Program-made: the position numbers and the translations under genes
Virus record (IMG/VR): IMGVR_UViG_3300046787_000308
Location: 1-38,902 of that record
DNA from: a virus
Direction: 5' to 3' (one strand)
DNA: 38,902 bases
In this document: positions 1-8,458 of the stretch, one piece after another
Numbering within the stretch: the first letter of the stretch is position 1
Layout: each line of letters starts with the position of its first letter
Notes under the pieces: model-generated
What the model was told of the DNA's origin: nothing
Seen by the model: only the letters and a program-made list of their open reading frames with translations
The model's database searches: none

Positions 1-146
1 TTTTTACGCAGTCATTTTGAAAGTTTTTCAATGACTTACAGTTTCGTGAGGTGCTTAAGTGGTCACATGTGCTATATTACTCACAATCGCTTACAGTATT
101 TTGAGAATCGATCAACCAACCAACCATACTTATCGGTATAAATTAA
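1..146. other. Left-end intergenic region upstream of terminase
   Basis: No gene is seen here. An imperfect hairpin lies at 11-35 (GTCATT..GAAA against TTTC..AATGAC, with a two-base bulge), followed by short palindromic runs such as CACATGTG near 64-71 and a CAACC-type short repeat near 113-124. If the genome is circular or circularly permuted, this joins the 195-bp non-coding right end to make one interval of about 340 bp between the HNH/small-gene block and the terminase. A pac or cos site is expected near the small terminase gene, but I cannot identify one. Confidence 0.5.
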
Positions 147-530
147 ATGGCAAACGTAAGAAAACCTACTTCGATCCATTTAGCTAACGGTACTTTTCGA
201 AAAGATCGGCACGGTGAAATCGACAACCAATTAATCATCGAGCAAGAGTTGCCACCACCGCCACAATGGATTGACGAACTTGCGCGTACAGAATGGTTTA
301 GAATTGTCGACGCGATGGGTCTAAGTGTATTGCGTGCAACGGATAGCGCAGCGTTAACGCTCTACTGTACAATCTACTCAACGTTCGTACAGTCTAAGGG
401 GTTGATACCGCCACCACTGATTGTACAATTTCGTAGCGTTATGAATGACTTAGGTTTGACTCCTCAATCACGGGCGAAGATTAATTTACCATCCAAAAAG
501 AAAAAAGGTAATGAATTCAGCAATCTATGA
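147..530 (+). CDS. terS: Terminase small subunit, P27-like
   Basis: Likely the DNA-recognition subunit of the packaging motor. The 127-aa length, the proline-rich segment ELPPPPQWID near residues 34-43 and the C-terminal signature DLGLTPQSRAKI (about residues 100-111) match P27-family phage small terminases. It ends in a Lys-rich tail (SKKKKG). The stop lies inside the next gene (overlap about 20 bp), and the next gene is the large terminase, which supports the call. No strong Shine-Dalgarno sequence precedes the ATG, so the exact start is less certain than the identity. It is the first gene of the rightward structural block. Confidence 0.85.
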   Translation: MANVRKPTSIHLANGTFRKDRHGEIDNQLIIEQELPPPPQWIDELARTEWFRIVDAMGLSVLRATDSAALTLYCTIYSTFVQSKGLIPPPLIVQFRSVMNDLGLTPQSRAKINLPSKKKKGNEFSNL

Positions 531-2235
531 ACACACTGAGGACGCTATACAGTACGCTCGTGATGTTATACTTGGCGTAATTCCTGCATGTGAAACAATT
601 TACAACGCTTGCCAACGATTTTTTAGAGATATTTCTGCCGATCAATATGTGTTTGATCACTACCTCGCAAACAAAGCTTGTAATTTTATACAGCTACTAC
701 CACATACCAAGGGTCGTTGGGCGGGTAAAAAAGAATTAATTAAACTTAAACCCTGGCAAAAATTCCTGGTGTGCAACATTTTCGGATGGATCGATAAACC
801 AGGACTGCCAACATTAGATTATCCTTATGGTTATCCTGGTGGGTTTCGGCGATTTAGAAAAATTGATTTTATGGTTGCGCGTAAAAACGGTAAATCAATT
901 CTTGCGGCCGCAATCGGTCTTTATGTTTTTTGTGAAAATGGAAATGATTTTGCGCCAGAAGTTTTCAGCGGTGCAACTACCGAAAAACAAGCGATGGAGG
1001 TTTTTAAACCTGCCCGACTGATGTGTTTAAAAACTTCTGAGCTTACCGAACACTACGACATTCAAATCAATGCACGCAATTTATCTTTACCTGATAGCGG
1101 TGGAAAATTTGAACCAGTAATCGGTAATCCTGGTGACGGCTCAAGTCCATCTTGCTGGATTGTGGACGAATACCACGAACACGCAACGAGTGAACAAGTC
1201 GACACGGCAACAACAGGAATGGGCGCACGTGAGGAACCCTTGTTGTTAATAATTACTACCGCAGGTTTTAATACCTCATCACCTTGTTATCAAGAATATT
1301 CGAGCGCTAAAAAAATGCTTGCCGGATTACTACCGATGGATGAACAGTTGTTCGCTTTGATCTATGAACTTGATGAGGACGACGACTACCGCGACCCTGC
1401 AAACTGGATTAAATCAAATCCCAATTTAGGTATTTCCGTTTACACCAAATACATTGAAGCGGCAGTAGCAAAAGCTGTTAGATCGTCGAGCGACGAAAAC
1501 ACAGTACTAACCAAAAATTTTAATAGGTGGACGAACGCCAAGTTAGCGTGGATCAACTCACAACAATGGAGCGCTTGCGGTGACTCGAATTTGTACGAAG
1601 GTGATTTTATAACTGACACGTGTATCGGTGCAGTCGATTTATCGAGCCGTATCGATTTAACAGCATTCGCTCGTTTGTATTTGCGCATGATTGAAGGCGA
1701 GCGCCATTATTATGTTTTTGTGGATCACTTCTTACCGCACGCAACAATCCAATCACGCTCAAACGATGCTTATATTGGATGGTGGAAGGACGATCACATC
1801 ACGGCTTGCGGTGAGAATGAAATCGATTTTAATGAGATCACCGAGCACGTATCAGATTTTCTGACAGTGTGCAACGTGCGCGAGATAGCATACGACACGT
1901 GGAAAGCTTCGCAACTTGCGCAAACGTTAAGCAGTGCTGGCGCTATAATGGTTGAGTATCGTCAGCAGGTCAAAGATATGACTGAAGCAATGAAAGAATT
2001 AGAAGGCGCTATAGCAAGCGGTCGGTTTCACCACGCTAATTGCCCCGTGTTAACTTGGGAAGCTGGCAACGTGACCAACCGTGTTGATCGTAAAGGAAAT
2101 TACTTTCCCAATAAAGATTGCGTCGGCAACAAAATTGATGGTATTGTGGCGGTTATAATGGCGGTAGGTCGTGCAATGCATGACCTAGTTGTTGATGATA
2201 GCTGCTATGATAAACGGGACGTACGCGAATTATGA
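511..2235 (+). CDS. terL: Terminase large subunit
   Basis: ATP-driven DNA translocase and headful/cos nuclease (Terminase_1/HK97 type). The 574 aa show a Walker A-like motif VARKNGKS at about residues 122-129, a Walker B segment CWIVDE ending at D219/E220, and the coupling motif ITTAG at 248-252. The C-terminal nuclease domain begins near GAVDLSSR (D376), with further acidic positions in AYDTW (about 460) and NKIDG (about 543). The length is normal for the family. It overlaps the small subunit gene, and its stop shares ATGA with the following small membrane ORF, suggesting translational coupling. Confidence 0.95.
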   Translation: MNSAIYEHTEDAIQYARDVILGVIPACETIYNACQRFFRDISADQYVFDHYLANKACNFIQLLPHTKGRWAGKKELIKLKPWQKFLVCNIFGWIDKPGLPTLDYPYGYPGGFRRFRKIDFMVARKNGKSILAAAIGLYVFCENGNDFAPEVFSGATTEKQAMEVFKPARLMCLKTSELTEHYDIQINARNLSLPDSGGKFEPVIGNPGDGSSPSCWIVDEYHEHATSEQVDTATTGMGAREEPLLLIITTAGFNTSSPCYQEYSSAKKMLAGLLPMDEQLFALIYELDEDDDYRDPANWIKSNPNLGISVYTKYIEAAVAKAVRSSSDENTVLTKNFNRWTNAKLAWINSQQWSACGDSNLYEGDFITDTCIGAVDLSSRIDLTAFARLYLRMIEGERHYYVFVDHFLPHATIQSRSNDAYIGWWKDDHITACGENEIDFNEITEHVSDFLTVCNVREIAYDTWKASQLAQTLSSAGAIMVEYRQQVKDMTEAMKELEGAIASGRFHHANCPVLTWEAGNVTNRVDRKGNYFPNKDCVGNKIDGIVAVIMAVGRAMHDLVVDDSCYDKRDVREL

Positions 2236-2381
2236 TAAACATTATAGTGTTATCGTTGATTATTAGCGGTGCAGCGTTGTTAATTGCAGCGTCATATATC
2301 GCGGCGGGCACAGCGTTAGCGCTCAGTGTTAGCGGTGCGATATGTGTAGCGGCTGCTTATTTTATTGATGTGCGGTTCTAA
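2232..2381 (+). CDS. Small hydrophobic membrane protein between terminase and portal
   Basis: A 49-aa ORF. It starts at the ATGA that contains the terL stop, and its TAA shares an A with the portal ATG (TAATG), so it sits in a fully coupled chain. The product is almost entirely hydrophobic and small (I, V, A, G, L, S), with two probable membrane-spanning stretches at about residues 2-24 and 28-45, ending in DVRF. Such tiny membrane ORFs occur between terL and portal in some siphoviruses, but I know of no established function. It could be a spurious reading frame, but the precise ATGA/TAATG spacing on both sides argues that it is translated. Confidence 0.6.
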   Translation: MINIIVLSLIISGAALLIAASYIAAGTALALSVSGAICVAAAYFIDVRF

Positions 2382-3598
2382 TGCGTAAAAAAATATTCTC
2401 ACGATCAGCGGTTTATAATCCCATACATCCAGGTGATGCGGGATTGTCCGTGCTGTTTGGCGGTGCGCCGACTAATGCCGCAGGTGTAACGATCGACACT
2501 ACCACAGCGATGACAATTAGCGCTGTTTATGCTGCTGTCACAATCATTAGTGAGACTGTTGCAATGTTGCCGTGGAACGTTTACCGCCGAAAGAGTGACG
2601 GTCACGAAATAGCGACGAACGATCCTAGGCAATTTCTGTTACACAACAAACCCAACCGATACCAAACGAGCTTTGAATTCCGCGAAATGATGATGAGTCA
2701 CTTGCTATTGCAAGGGCGAGCGGTGGCGGAAATCATCACAAATCAGCGCGGAAAAATTACCGATTTACTACCTCTACAGCCAGGAACATTTACACCATTT
2801 AGAGCAACCGACGGCACTATAGCTTTTGACGTTGGTGGGCGGATACTGTTAAGTGATGAGGTCGTCGATTTGCGAGGACATCCTGATCCAAAGGATAGCG
2901 CCCAGTGCATTTCGCCAATCAGGAATGCAGTAGAAACACTAGGTATAAGTAAAGCTGCTGATAAATACGCAGGCAGTTTTTTTGGTAACGGTACGGTAGT
3001 TGGCGGTGTGTTGCAGACTGATGCTGCGTTAACTGACCAAGCGTACGCAAGATTGAAGAAATGGACTGAGCGACATCAAGGTGTAGGACGTTCACACAAT
3101 CCTGCAATCCTTGAAGAGGGTCTTAAGTGGACTCAAACCTCGCTCAATGCTGAAGATGCCCAGCTAATACAGACTCGTAAGTTTCAGGTTGATGATGTTG
3201 CTAGAATTTACAGGATACCTAGTTATAAACTTAACTCGATGGATCGGGCATCGTTTAACAACGTTGAACAACAATCAATCGATTTTGTGCGTGACACGAT
3301 CCTGCCGAGGACAGTAAGACTCGAACAAGCCATAGCTAGAGGGATATTCACGGATCTTGAACTTGTTAATATGTTCAATGAGATCAAGATTAATGGATTG
3401 ATGCGTGGTGATAGCGTAGCGCGCTCAGAGTTTTATTATAAAATGTGGTCGATGGGTGTTTATTCTATCAACGATATTCGCCGATTAGAGTCGGAAAATC
3501 CGGTGAATGATGGTGATCGCCGATTCGTACCAGTGAATTTTGCACCGATTGATAAAATTGATGAGGTAAAAGAAAATGGTAATGGAACTAAGGTATAG
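2381..3598 (+). CDS. Portal protein, HK97 family
   Basis: Dodecameric ring at the unique capsid vertex, through which DNA enters and leaves. The 405-aa length and the order of conserved blocks fit Phage_portal: AVYAAVTIISETVAMLPW near residues 50-66, the region around NPIRNAVE-like SPIRNAVETLG (about 178-188), and the C-terminal block ARIYRIPSYKL to SFNNVEQQ (about 273-300). The C-terminus reads RRFVPVNFAPI as in HK97-type portals. It lies between terL and the prohead protease, as expected. It starts with TAATG coupling to the small ORF upstream. Confidence 0.93.
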   Translation: MRKKIFSRSAVYNPIHPGDAGLSVLFGGAPTNAAGVTIDTTTAMTISAVYAAVTIISETVAMLPWNVYRRKSDGHEIATNDPRQFLLHNKPNRYQTSFEFREMMMSHLLLQGRAVAEIITNQRGKITDLLPLQPGTFTPFRATDGTIAFDVGGRILLSDEVVDLRGHPDPKDSAQCISPIRNAVETLGISKAADKYAGSFFGNGTVVGGVLQTDAALTDQAYARLKKWTERHQGVGRSHNPAILEEGLKWTQTSLNAEDAQLIQTRKFQVDDVARIYRIPSYKLNSMDRASFNNVEQQSIDFVRDTILPRTVRLEQAIARGIFTDLELVNMFNEIKINGLMRGDSVARSEFYYKMWSMGVYSINDIRRLESENPVNDGDRRFVPVNFAPIDKIDEVKENGNGTKV

Positions 3599-4160
3599 TC
3601 CTGGTGCGGTAAAGATTGAAAAACGTGCCGAATCTGAAAGTAATACGCTAGTTGGTTACGCCAGTGTGTTCAATCTGAAATCGCAAGACCTGGGCGGATT
3701 TTACGAAATCATCGCTCCAGGTGCGTTTAACGATGTGCTTGAGAACGATGTGCGAGCGCTGTTTAACCACAATGAGAATTTCGTACTCGGCAGAACTAAA
3801 TCAGGGACGTTGCGATTATCTACTGATGAAACAGGTTTACGGTATGAGATCGATCTCGCCGATAGCAACATGGCCAACGATATTGCTCGCAGCGTTGAAC
3901 GCGGTGATATTGACGGTAGTTCTTTCGCTTTCCGGATCGAAAGTGATTTGTGGGAAGAAGATGGTGAAGGTAATATTATTCGGATCATAACTAAAATTGC
4001 TTCACTTCGTGATGTCGGACCGGTAACTTATCCGGCATATTTGGATGCAAGCGTTGCTAAAAGATCGTTAAGTGATTTCATTGCAAAAAAGACTTGCGTG
4101 CCGGAACTCGAAAATGATAGGCTCCGAAAAGAACTAGACTTATTAACTAAGGTGTTTTAA
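3576..4160 (+). CDS. Prohead serine protease, HK97 family
   Basis: Maturation protease that removes the capsid delta domain during head assembly. The 194 aa show the family signature: LVGYASVFN (25-33), APGAF (47-51), ALFNHN with catalytic His65, and DIDGSSFAF containing the nucleophilic Ser (115 or 116). The C-terminal DVGPVTYPAY is also typical. The start at 3576 has a GAGG ribosome binding site 8 bases upstream; a second in-frame ATG follows two codons later. The gene overlaps the portal by 23 bp and is followed 2 bp later by the major capsid gene. Confidence 0.93.
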   Translation: MVMELRYSPGAVKIEKRAESESNTLVGYASVFNLKSQDLGGFYEIIAPGAFNDVLENDVRALFNHNENFVLGRTKSGTLRLSTDETGLRYEIDLADSNMANDIARSVERGDIDGSSFAFRIESDLWEEDGEGNIIRIITKIASLRDVGPVTYPAYLDASVAKRSLSDFIAKKTCVPELENDRLRKELDLLTKVF

Positions 4161-4162
4161 AT

Positions 4163-5392
4163 ATGGACGCGAAAGACTTACTAGCACTCAAAGAAAAACG
4201 TTTTGCTCTAATTACTCAAGCGCGTGCATTGCTTGATATTGCTGGTGTTGAGAAACGATCACTCACCGCTGAAGAAAACAACAATTATAATCTGATGATC
4301 AAGGATGTTGATAGTATTAGTGAAACTATCAAAGCTGAAGAGCAATTACGCGATCTTGAGCGCAGTGTTAATAATCCTCGCGTTGAAACCGCCCCAGCAC
4401 TACGAAAAGGCAAGGACGTTGTTATTGACGCTGCACGTTCATTTTTGCAGACTGGTAAAGTATCTCAAGAGTGTTACGCAGAGTGGCGAGCGCTACAAGA
4501 GCGAGCGCTATCACAAGGTAACGACACTTCAGGCGGCTATTTAGTAATGCCTGAACAATTCGCTGCTCAGTTGATTAGGTTTGTCGACGATATTCTACAC
4601 ATTCGCCAAGTCGCCACTGTGATATCTGTTAACCGTGCTACTTCGCTGGGTGCAGTGTCTTTAGATACTGACCCTGATGATGCAGATTGGACCACAGAAA
4701 TAGCTACAGGCTCCGAAGATTCCTCAACGGCATTCGGTAAGCGGTCTTTGACTCCTCACCCTTTCGCCAAGCGAATCAAAATTTCTAACAGCTTACTGAA
4801 TAACGCTACTCAGTCCGTAGAAAGTATTGTAATGGAGCGCCTTGCCTACAAATTCCGATTGACCGAAGAAAAAGGATTTTTAACAGGTAACGGATCACAA
4901 CGCCCATTGGGATTGTTTACCGCTAGCGCGTTGGGTATCTCTACAAGTCGCGACGTGTCAACAGACAACACTACTACGTCGATGACGTTTGACGGTTTGA
5001 TGAATACTAAATACAGTCTTAAACCTCAATATCGCAATTCTGCAAACTGTCGTTGGATGTTTCATCGTGACGCAGTCAAACAGATCGCCAAGCTCAAGGA
5101 CGGCGAAGGTAAGTATATTTGGCAACCTTCTGTAACGTTAAACACTCCTGACATGTTGTTGAATGTCGGCGTGATGGAATCCGAAAACGCGTCAAATACT
5201 TTCACTACTGGATTGTATGTCGGTCTGATTGGTGACTTTAAATTCTACTGGATTGCTGATGCAATGGACCTGATGATCAAGCGACTTGACGAACTTTACG
5301 CTGAAACTGATCAAGTGGGATTCATCGGTCGCAAGTCTTGTGATGGAATGCCGGTGTTAGAAGAGGCTTTTGCGCGAGTAAAACTAGCGTAA
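4163..5392 (+). CDS. Major capsid protein, HK97 fold
   Basis: Main shell protein. The 409-aa product starts with a charged, helical delta (scaffold-like) segment of about 100 residues. The HK97 core follows, with GNDTSGGYLVMPEQFAAQLI near residues 115-134, the ISNSLLNNA block (about 210), GFLTGNGSQRPLGLF (about 239-253) and the C-terminal block beginning DFKFYWIADAMD. The delta domain plus the upstream protease implies proteolytic maturation. An AAGGTG ribosome binding site overlaps the end of the protease gene. The gene is followed by a short intergenic stretch with a CAGGAG site for the next gene. Confidence 0.95.
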   Translation: MDAKDLLALKEKRFALITQARALLDIAGVEKRSLTAEENNNYNLMIKDVDSISETIKAEEQLRDLERSVNNPRVETAPALRKGKDVVIDAARSFLQTGKVSQECYAEWRALQERALSQGNDTSGGYLVMPEQFAAQLIRFVDDILHIRQVATVISVNRATSLGAVSLDTDPDDADWTTEIATGSEDSSTAFGKRSLTPHPFAKRIKISNSLLNNATQSVESIVMERLAYKFRLTEEKGFLTGNGSQRPLGLFTASALGISTSRDVSTDNTTTSMTFDGLMNTKYSLKPQYRNSANCRWMFHRDAVKQIAKLKDGEGKYIWQPSVTLNTPDMLLNVGVMESENASNTFTTGLYVGLIGDFKFYWIADAMDLMIKRLDELYAETDQVGFIGRKSCDGMPVLEEAFARVKLA

Positions 5393-5430
5393 TTTAATAG
5401 CGTGATCGACAATTTTCAGGAGTGTTTTGA

Positions 5431-5874
5431 ATGCAAAATTTAGGCAAGAACGTAGAAATACAAGTAGCGGCGAGCGCGTCGGCGGCTGGCACGTCGGCGG
5501 TCACTAGCGCAGCTATCGACCTGCAAGGCTATGAGGGTGTAATGGTGTTGGTGAAATTCGGCGCGATTGTGTCGGGTGCTGTAACATCGATCAAGTTACA
5601 ACAGTCTAGCGACGATGGCGGATCGGACGCTTATAGCGATCTTGAAGGCACTTCGCAAACTGTTGCCGATGATGATGACAACCTTGTGTTTGCGATCGAT
5701 TGTTATCAACCGTCAAAGCGTTACATCAAGTGTGTCGTTACTAAAGCAACGCAAAACTCAACCGTTGAAAGCATTCTAGCGATTAAATACGGTCCCAGAG
5801 AAAAGCCAGTAACACAAGGCGCTACTGTTGGCGGTATCGAGACTCACGCATCACCAGCTGAAGGTACTGCATAA
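5431..5874 (+). CDS. Conserved capsid-associated structural protein, putative decoration protein
   Basis: A 147-aa protein directly downstream of the capsid gene with a good CAGGAG site. The pattern DLQGYEGVMVLVKFG (about 31-45), VADDDDN (about 78-84), PSKRYIKCVV (about 94-103), KYGPREKP and a C-terminal HASPAEGTA resembles a family I recall at this position in many siphoviruses, usually annotated only as hypothetical or structural. A head decoration or stabilisation role is inferred from position and abundance-type composition (Ala, Ser, Val-rich beta protein), not from a catalytic motif. Confidence 0.6.
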   Translation: MQNLGKNVEIQVAASASAAGTSAVTSAAIDLQGYEGVMVLVKFGAIVSGAVTSIKLQQSSDDGGSDAYSDLEGTSQTVADDDDNLVFAIDCYQPSKRYIKCVVTKATQNSTVESILAIKYGPREKPVTQGATVGGIETHASPAEGTA

Positions 5875-5876
5875 TT

Positions 5877-6362
5877 ATGAGCGGACAAAACCAAGGCGTT
5901 TACAAAGAACAAGGAGCCAACAATATCGTCGTCGGCTCCGGTGGCGCTATCACTGTGCGATCCGGTGGCGTTATTGATATTCAGGCAGGCGCGAAAGCTT
6001 CGCCTGTCGCTGGTGCAACGTTTACTATCGGTACTGAATCCGCTAACGCTATTAACGTTGCTATTCAATTGACCGATGCTACCGGAGCGGATCTTGCTGT
6101 ATCGGCAGTTGTTGGAGTATTCCTGAGCGATAACGCAAGCGGACTCGATCTCACAGCAACGGGACCGGCGACTAGTGTCGCTATCGGCACCGATGGCGCG
6201 TTCTTGGTGACACACGTCGCTAAGAAAATTTTCACAGTGCAATCAGAATCCGACGGTGACATAGACATTACGTTGACCGAGACTGGTGTTGCCACTTGGT
6301 ACATGGTTGTGGTGTTGCCTAACGGGCTGCAAGTTGTTTCCAATGCCATAACTTTTGCGTAA
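5877..6362 (+). CDS. Putative head-fibre/decoration protein with Ig-like domain
   Basis: 161 aa in two parts. Residues about 1-40 form a Gly/Ser-rich repeat-like segment (VVGSGGAITV, RSGGVIDIQAG) like the N-termini of phage head-fibre proteins. Residues about 45-161 form a beta-rich domain with GTESANAINVAIQLTDATG and DGDIDITLTETG, and a C-terminal VLPNGLQVVSNAITFA. This second domain recurs in structural proteins of many siphoviruses and looks Ig-like. It sits 2 bp after the previous gene. Display on the capsid surface is inferred from position; a tail location is the alternative. Confidence 0.5.
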   Translation: MSGQNQGVYKEQGANNIVVGSGGAITVRSGGVIDIQAGAKASPVAGATFTIGTESANAINVAIQLTDATGADLAVSAVVGVFLSDNASGLDLTATGPATSVAIGTDGAFLVTHVAKKIFTVQSESDGDIDITLTETGVATWYMVVVLPNGLQVVSNAITFA

Positions 6363-6368
6363 TAAATT

Positions 6369-6653
6369 ATGAGTAGTAAATCAGAGAGAATAACAAATGT
6401 AGCTTCGCCGGGGATGTTAGTCTCAACGCCTAGCAAGTTGCTAAGCGTTTCGATGCATAAAACGACAGCGTCAGCAGGGTCGGTAGTTTTAAGAGATGGT
6501 GATGGTGATGGTGATATTAAAGTGACAATAAACTTATCAGCAACTGTAACTAATCATGAAATTACTTTCCCAGGCGGTATCAATTTCGGATCGGGCATTT
6601 ACGCTACATTAACAACGGTTACAGGGGTTACAGGGGTTTACCAAGAATTATGA
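6369..6653 (+). CDS. Small beta-rich structural protein, copy A of a tandem pair
   Basis: A 94-aa protein of unknown function that is clearly homologous to the next gene. Both start MSSK, share TPSKLL/TPAKLL, then SAGSVVLRDG/SAGTLTLKDG, then FPGGINFG/FEGGINFG, and end in GVYQEL/GIYQDI. It contains a DGDGDGD run encoded by a GATGGT hexamer repeated three times (6495-6515). The pattern of a short all-beta protein next to the decoration genes suggests a minor capsid or head-surface component. No ribosome binding site is evident; the stop overlaps the start of the second copy (ATGA). Confidence 0.6.
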   Translation: MSSKSERITNVASPGMLVSTPSKLLSVSMHKTTASAGSVVLRDGDGDGDIKVTINLSATVTNHEITFPGGINFGSGIYATLTTVTGVTGVYQEL

Positions 6654-6922
6654 GTAGTAAAACTGCGTCAATTGACTCAACGACAACACTAGTGACAACA
6701 CCCGCTAAACTATTAGGTATTCACATTAAGGCGTCATCGTCGGCAGGTACACTAACGCTGAAAGACGGCGGTAGCGGTGGAACTACTAGAGTCACGATCA
6801 AAACTGCAGCTGTTGCGGGTAATCATTTTATACCGTTTGAAGGTGGTATTAATTTCGGCGCTGACATATACGCTACTATGTCAAGCGTTGACAGTATCAC
6901 CGGAATTTACCAAGATATATGA
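6650..6922 (+). CDS. Small beta-rich structural protein, copy B of a tandem pair
   Basis: A 90-aa paralog of the preceding gene with the same order of blocks (TPAKLL, SAGTLTLKDGG, NHFIPFEGGINFGADIYATM, GIYQDI). The Asp-Gly run of copy A is replaced here by GGSGG. The two copies probably arose by tandem duplication and have diverged to roughly 40 to 50% identity by eye. It starts at an ATGA overlap, and its own stop overlaps the next start (ATGA), so the four genes from 6369 to 7543 form one coupled string. Function is unknown; a head-surface role is inferred. Confidence 0.6.
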   Translation: MSSKTASIDSTTTLVTTPAKLLGIHIKASSSAGTLTLKDGGSGGTTRVTIKTAAVAGNHFIPFEGGINFGADIYATMSSVDSITGIYQDI

Positions 6923-7278
6923 AAATTAAACTCAATAAAGGGGTCACTGTATGTGGTCCTGATTTAAGCATGAGTGATCATACTACTATTTATAAAGTGA
7001 AGGGATCACTAGGTAATCATTTGATCACCAGAGGTCAAGCGGTTTTAATAGAATCCGAAGCTGAAACCGTGTTAACACGACTCGACGTTGATGAAAAATT
7101 GGCGGGTAAGCTGGATAAAGCAGTGATTAGAGTGGTTGACATTGTGCAAGACATTAAAACAGTACTCAAAATAAATGATAAAACTAATTTAAAAGTTGAT
7201 AAGATATTAGCAGGCGTATTAAAGTTAGTCGACGCTCTTAAACTTCCAGGCGAAACGGATGAAGTTAATGAAAATTAA
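6919..7278 (+). CDS. Unknown protein, copy A of a second tandem pair
   Basis: A 119-aa protein. Its first 45 residues (MKIKLNKGVTVCGPDLSMSD, then a span ending RGQAVLIES) match those of the following gene (MKIKINKGVYVCGPDINLND, ending GRAVEVVES). The C-terminal part (about 50-119) is a Lys/Asp/Val-rich, probably helical segment with no match in the second copy. A short N-terminal beta module followed by a variable tail is common in virion-associated adaptor proteins, but I do not recognise the family. It starts at ATGA overlapping the previous gene. Confidence 0.55.
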   Translation: MKIKLNKGVTVCGPDLSMSDHTTIYKVKGSLGNHLITRGQAVLIESEAETVLTRLDVDEKLAGKLDKAVIRVVDIVQDIKTVLKINDKTNLKVDKILAGVLKLVDALKLPGETDEVNEN

Positions 7279-7543
7279 AATCAATAAAGGAGTTTATGTT
7301 TGTGGGCCTGATATCAATCTTAATGATTACCGTGTTGTCTATTCAGTTGATGATGTTCTTGCTAAAGCACTCATTGCCTCTGGTCGAGCCGTTGAAGTCG
7401 TCGAGTCGAAAACACTCGAAGTGGTCGAAGATACGCATATATCGAGCGCGCAGGAAATACCGCAAGATCCAACAGGAACGGTGGAAGAGGTTCAGCCCGT
7501 AGTAGCACCACGAAAGAAATTTAATCCCAGAGATCACAAATAA
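7268..7543 (+). CDS. Unknown protein, copy B of a second tandem pair
   Basis: A 91-aa paralog of the preceding gene over residues 1-45, followed by an acidic then basic tail ending APRKKFNPRDHK. An upstream in-frame ATG at 7259 exists, but I choose 7268. The sequence ATGAAAATTAA there is identical to the start of the first copy, and the protein alignment begins at that Met. The start lies within the last codons of copy A (11-bp overlap), which implies translational coupling. The stop overlaps the head-tail connector gene (TAATG). Confidence 0.55.
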   Translation: MKIKINKGVYVCGPDINLNDYRVVYSVDDVLAKALIASGRAVEVVESKTLEVVEDTHISSAQEIPQDPTGTVEEVQPVVAPRKKFNPRDHK

Positions 7544-8148
7544 TGCACTGGTCGTTAGAGGTGTCAACGGCACCAGCTAGCGAGCCGATCACAACAGCGC
7601 TAGCGAAAGTACATTTACGCGAAACCCTGAGCGATGCTACGAACGATACTTACATCGATTCACTGGTGACGGTTGCGCGTAAATACGTTGAACAAGTGTG
7701 TTCAATCGCGCTAATTACTCAAACATGTAAGCTTTATCTTGATCGATTTCCGGTATCGTCGTTACCTATTTGTTTACCGCGATCGCCTGCCATTGCTGTG
7801 AGTAGTATTTCATATATTGATACCGATGGCGCTACACAAACATGGTCGAGTGCGGAGTATGCGATTGACGTAAAATCGCGCCCATCGCGTTTGTATCTTG
7901 CGTATAACAGTACATATCCAAGTACCCGACCGATAACCAATGCAGTCACAATCACTTATACGGCTGGATATGGCGCAAGCGCTTCAAGTGTACCTGCCGA
8001 CATTATCCACGCGATGAAATTATTGATCACGCATTGGTATGAAAACCGCGAATCGTCGTCAATAGGTATGCTTAACGATATCCCGTTTGGTGTTAAAGCA
8101 CTGCTGAACGAATACCGATTACGTTATGATGGGCCTATCGATGTTTAG
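7543..8148 (+). CDS. Head-tail connector protein, phiE125 gp8/HK97 gp6-like
   Basis: Adaptor ring that docks under the portal. The 201 aa match the family pattern. The helical N-terminus has PITTALAKVHLRETLSDATNDTYIDSLVTVARKYVEQ (positions about 15-50, shown in part), followed by LPRSPAIAVSSISYID (about 77-92), a beta region with YTAGYG (about 141-146), and the closing helix DIIHAMKLLITHWYENRE (about 153-170). It is preceded by the paralog string and followed by head-closure and tail-terminator genes, the usual order. The stop overlaps the next gene. Confidence 0.85.
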   Translation: MHWSLEVSTAPASEPITTALAKVHLRETLSDATNDTYIDSLVTVARKYVEQVCSIALITQTCKLYLDRFPVSSLPICLPRSPAIAVSSISYIDTDGATQTWSSAEYAIDVKSRPSRLYLAYNSTYPSTRPITNAVTITYTAGYGASASSVPADIIHAMKLLITHWYENRESSSIGMLNDIPFGVKALLNEYRLRYDGPIDV

Positions 8149-8458
8149 CGGCAAGCTGGATAAACTCATAACGATCCAGACTAACACACCTTCACAGGAC
8201 GGTTTCGGCGAGCCGGTTGCGTCATGGTCGACGCTCGCTACAGTGTGGGCGGAGCGTATGAACCCTAAAGTATCGGAAAAATTCACAGGTTCACAGGATG
8301 CGGGTTTTAAATCGATTGATTGGCGCGTAAGGTATCGAGGCGACATTACTAATTTAATGCGCGTGTCGTTTGGTGGACAGATTTACGATATCAAAGGCGT
8401 GATTGATGTCGGTCGCAATCACTACCACATATTACAGACTGAAAGCGTGGTCGTATAA
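8141..8458 (+). CDS. Head closure protein (head-tail adaptor, SPP1 gp16-like)
   Basis: 105 aa from the chosen start. The N-terminus MFSGKLDKLITIQ and later SWSTLATVWAERMNPK fit the phage head-tail joining family, whose members begin M-x-(A/S)-G-x-L followed by a beta strand, so I prefer the ATG at 8141. Two in-frame ATGs at 8126 and 8129 would add five or four residues. The product is a small beta-barrel that closes the connector after packaging. It overlaps the connector gene by 8 bp and the next gene by one base (TAATG). Confidence 0.75.
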   Translation: MFSGKLDKLITIQTNTPSQDGFGEPVASWSTLATVWAERMNPKVSEKFTGSQDAGFKSIDWRVRYRGDITNLMRVSFGGQIYDIKGVIDVGRNHYHILQTESVVV

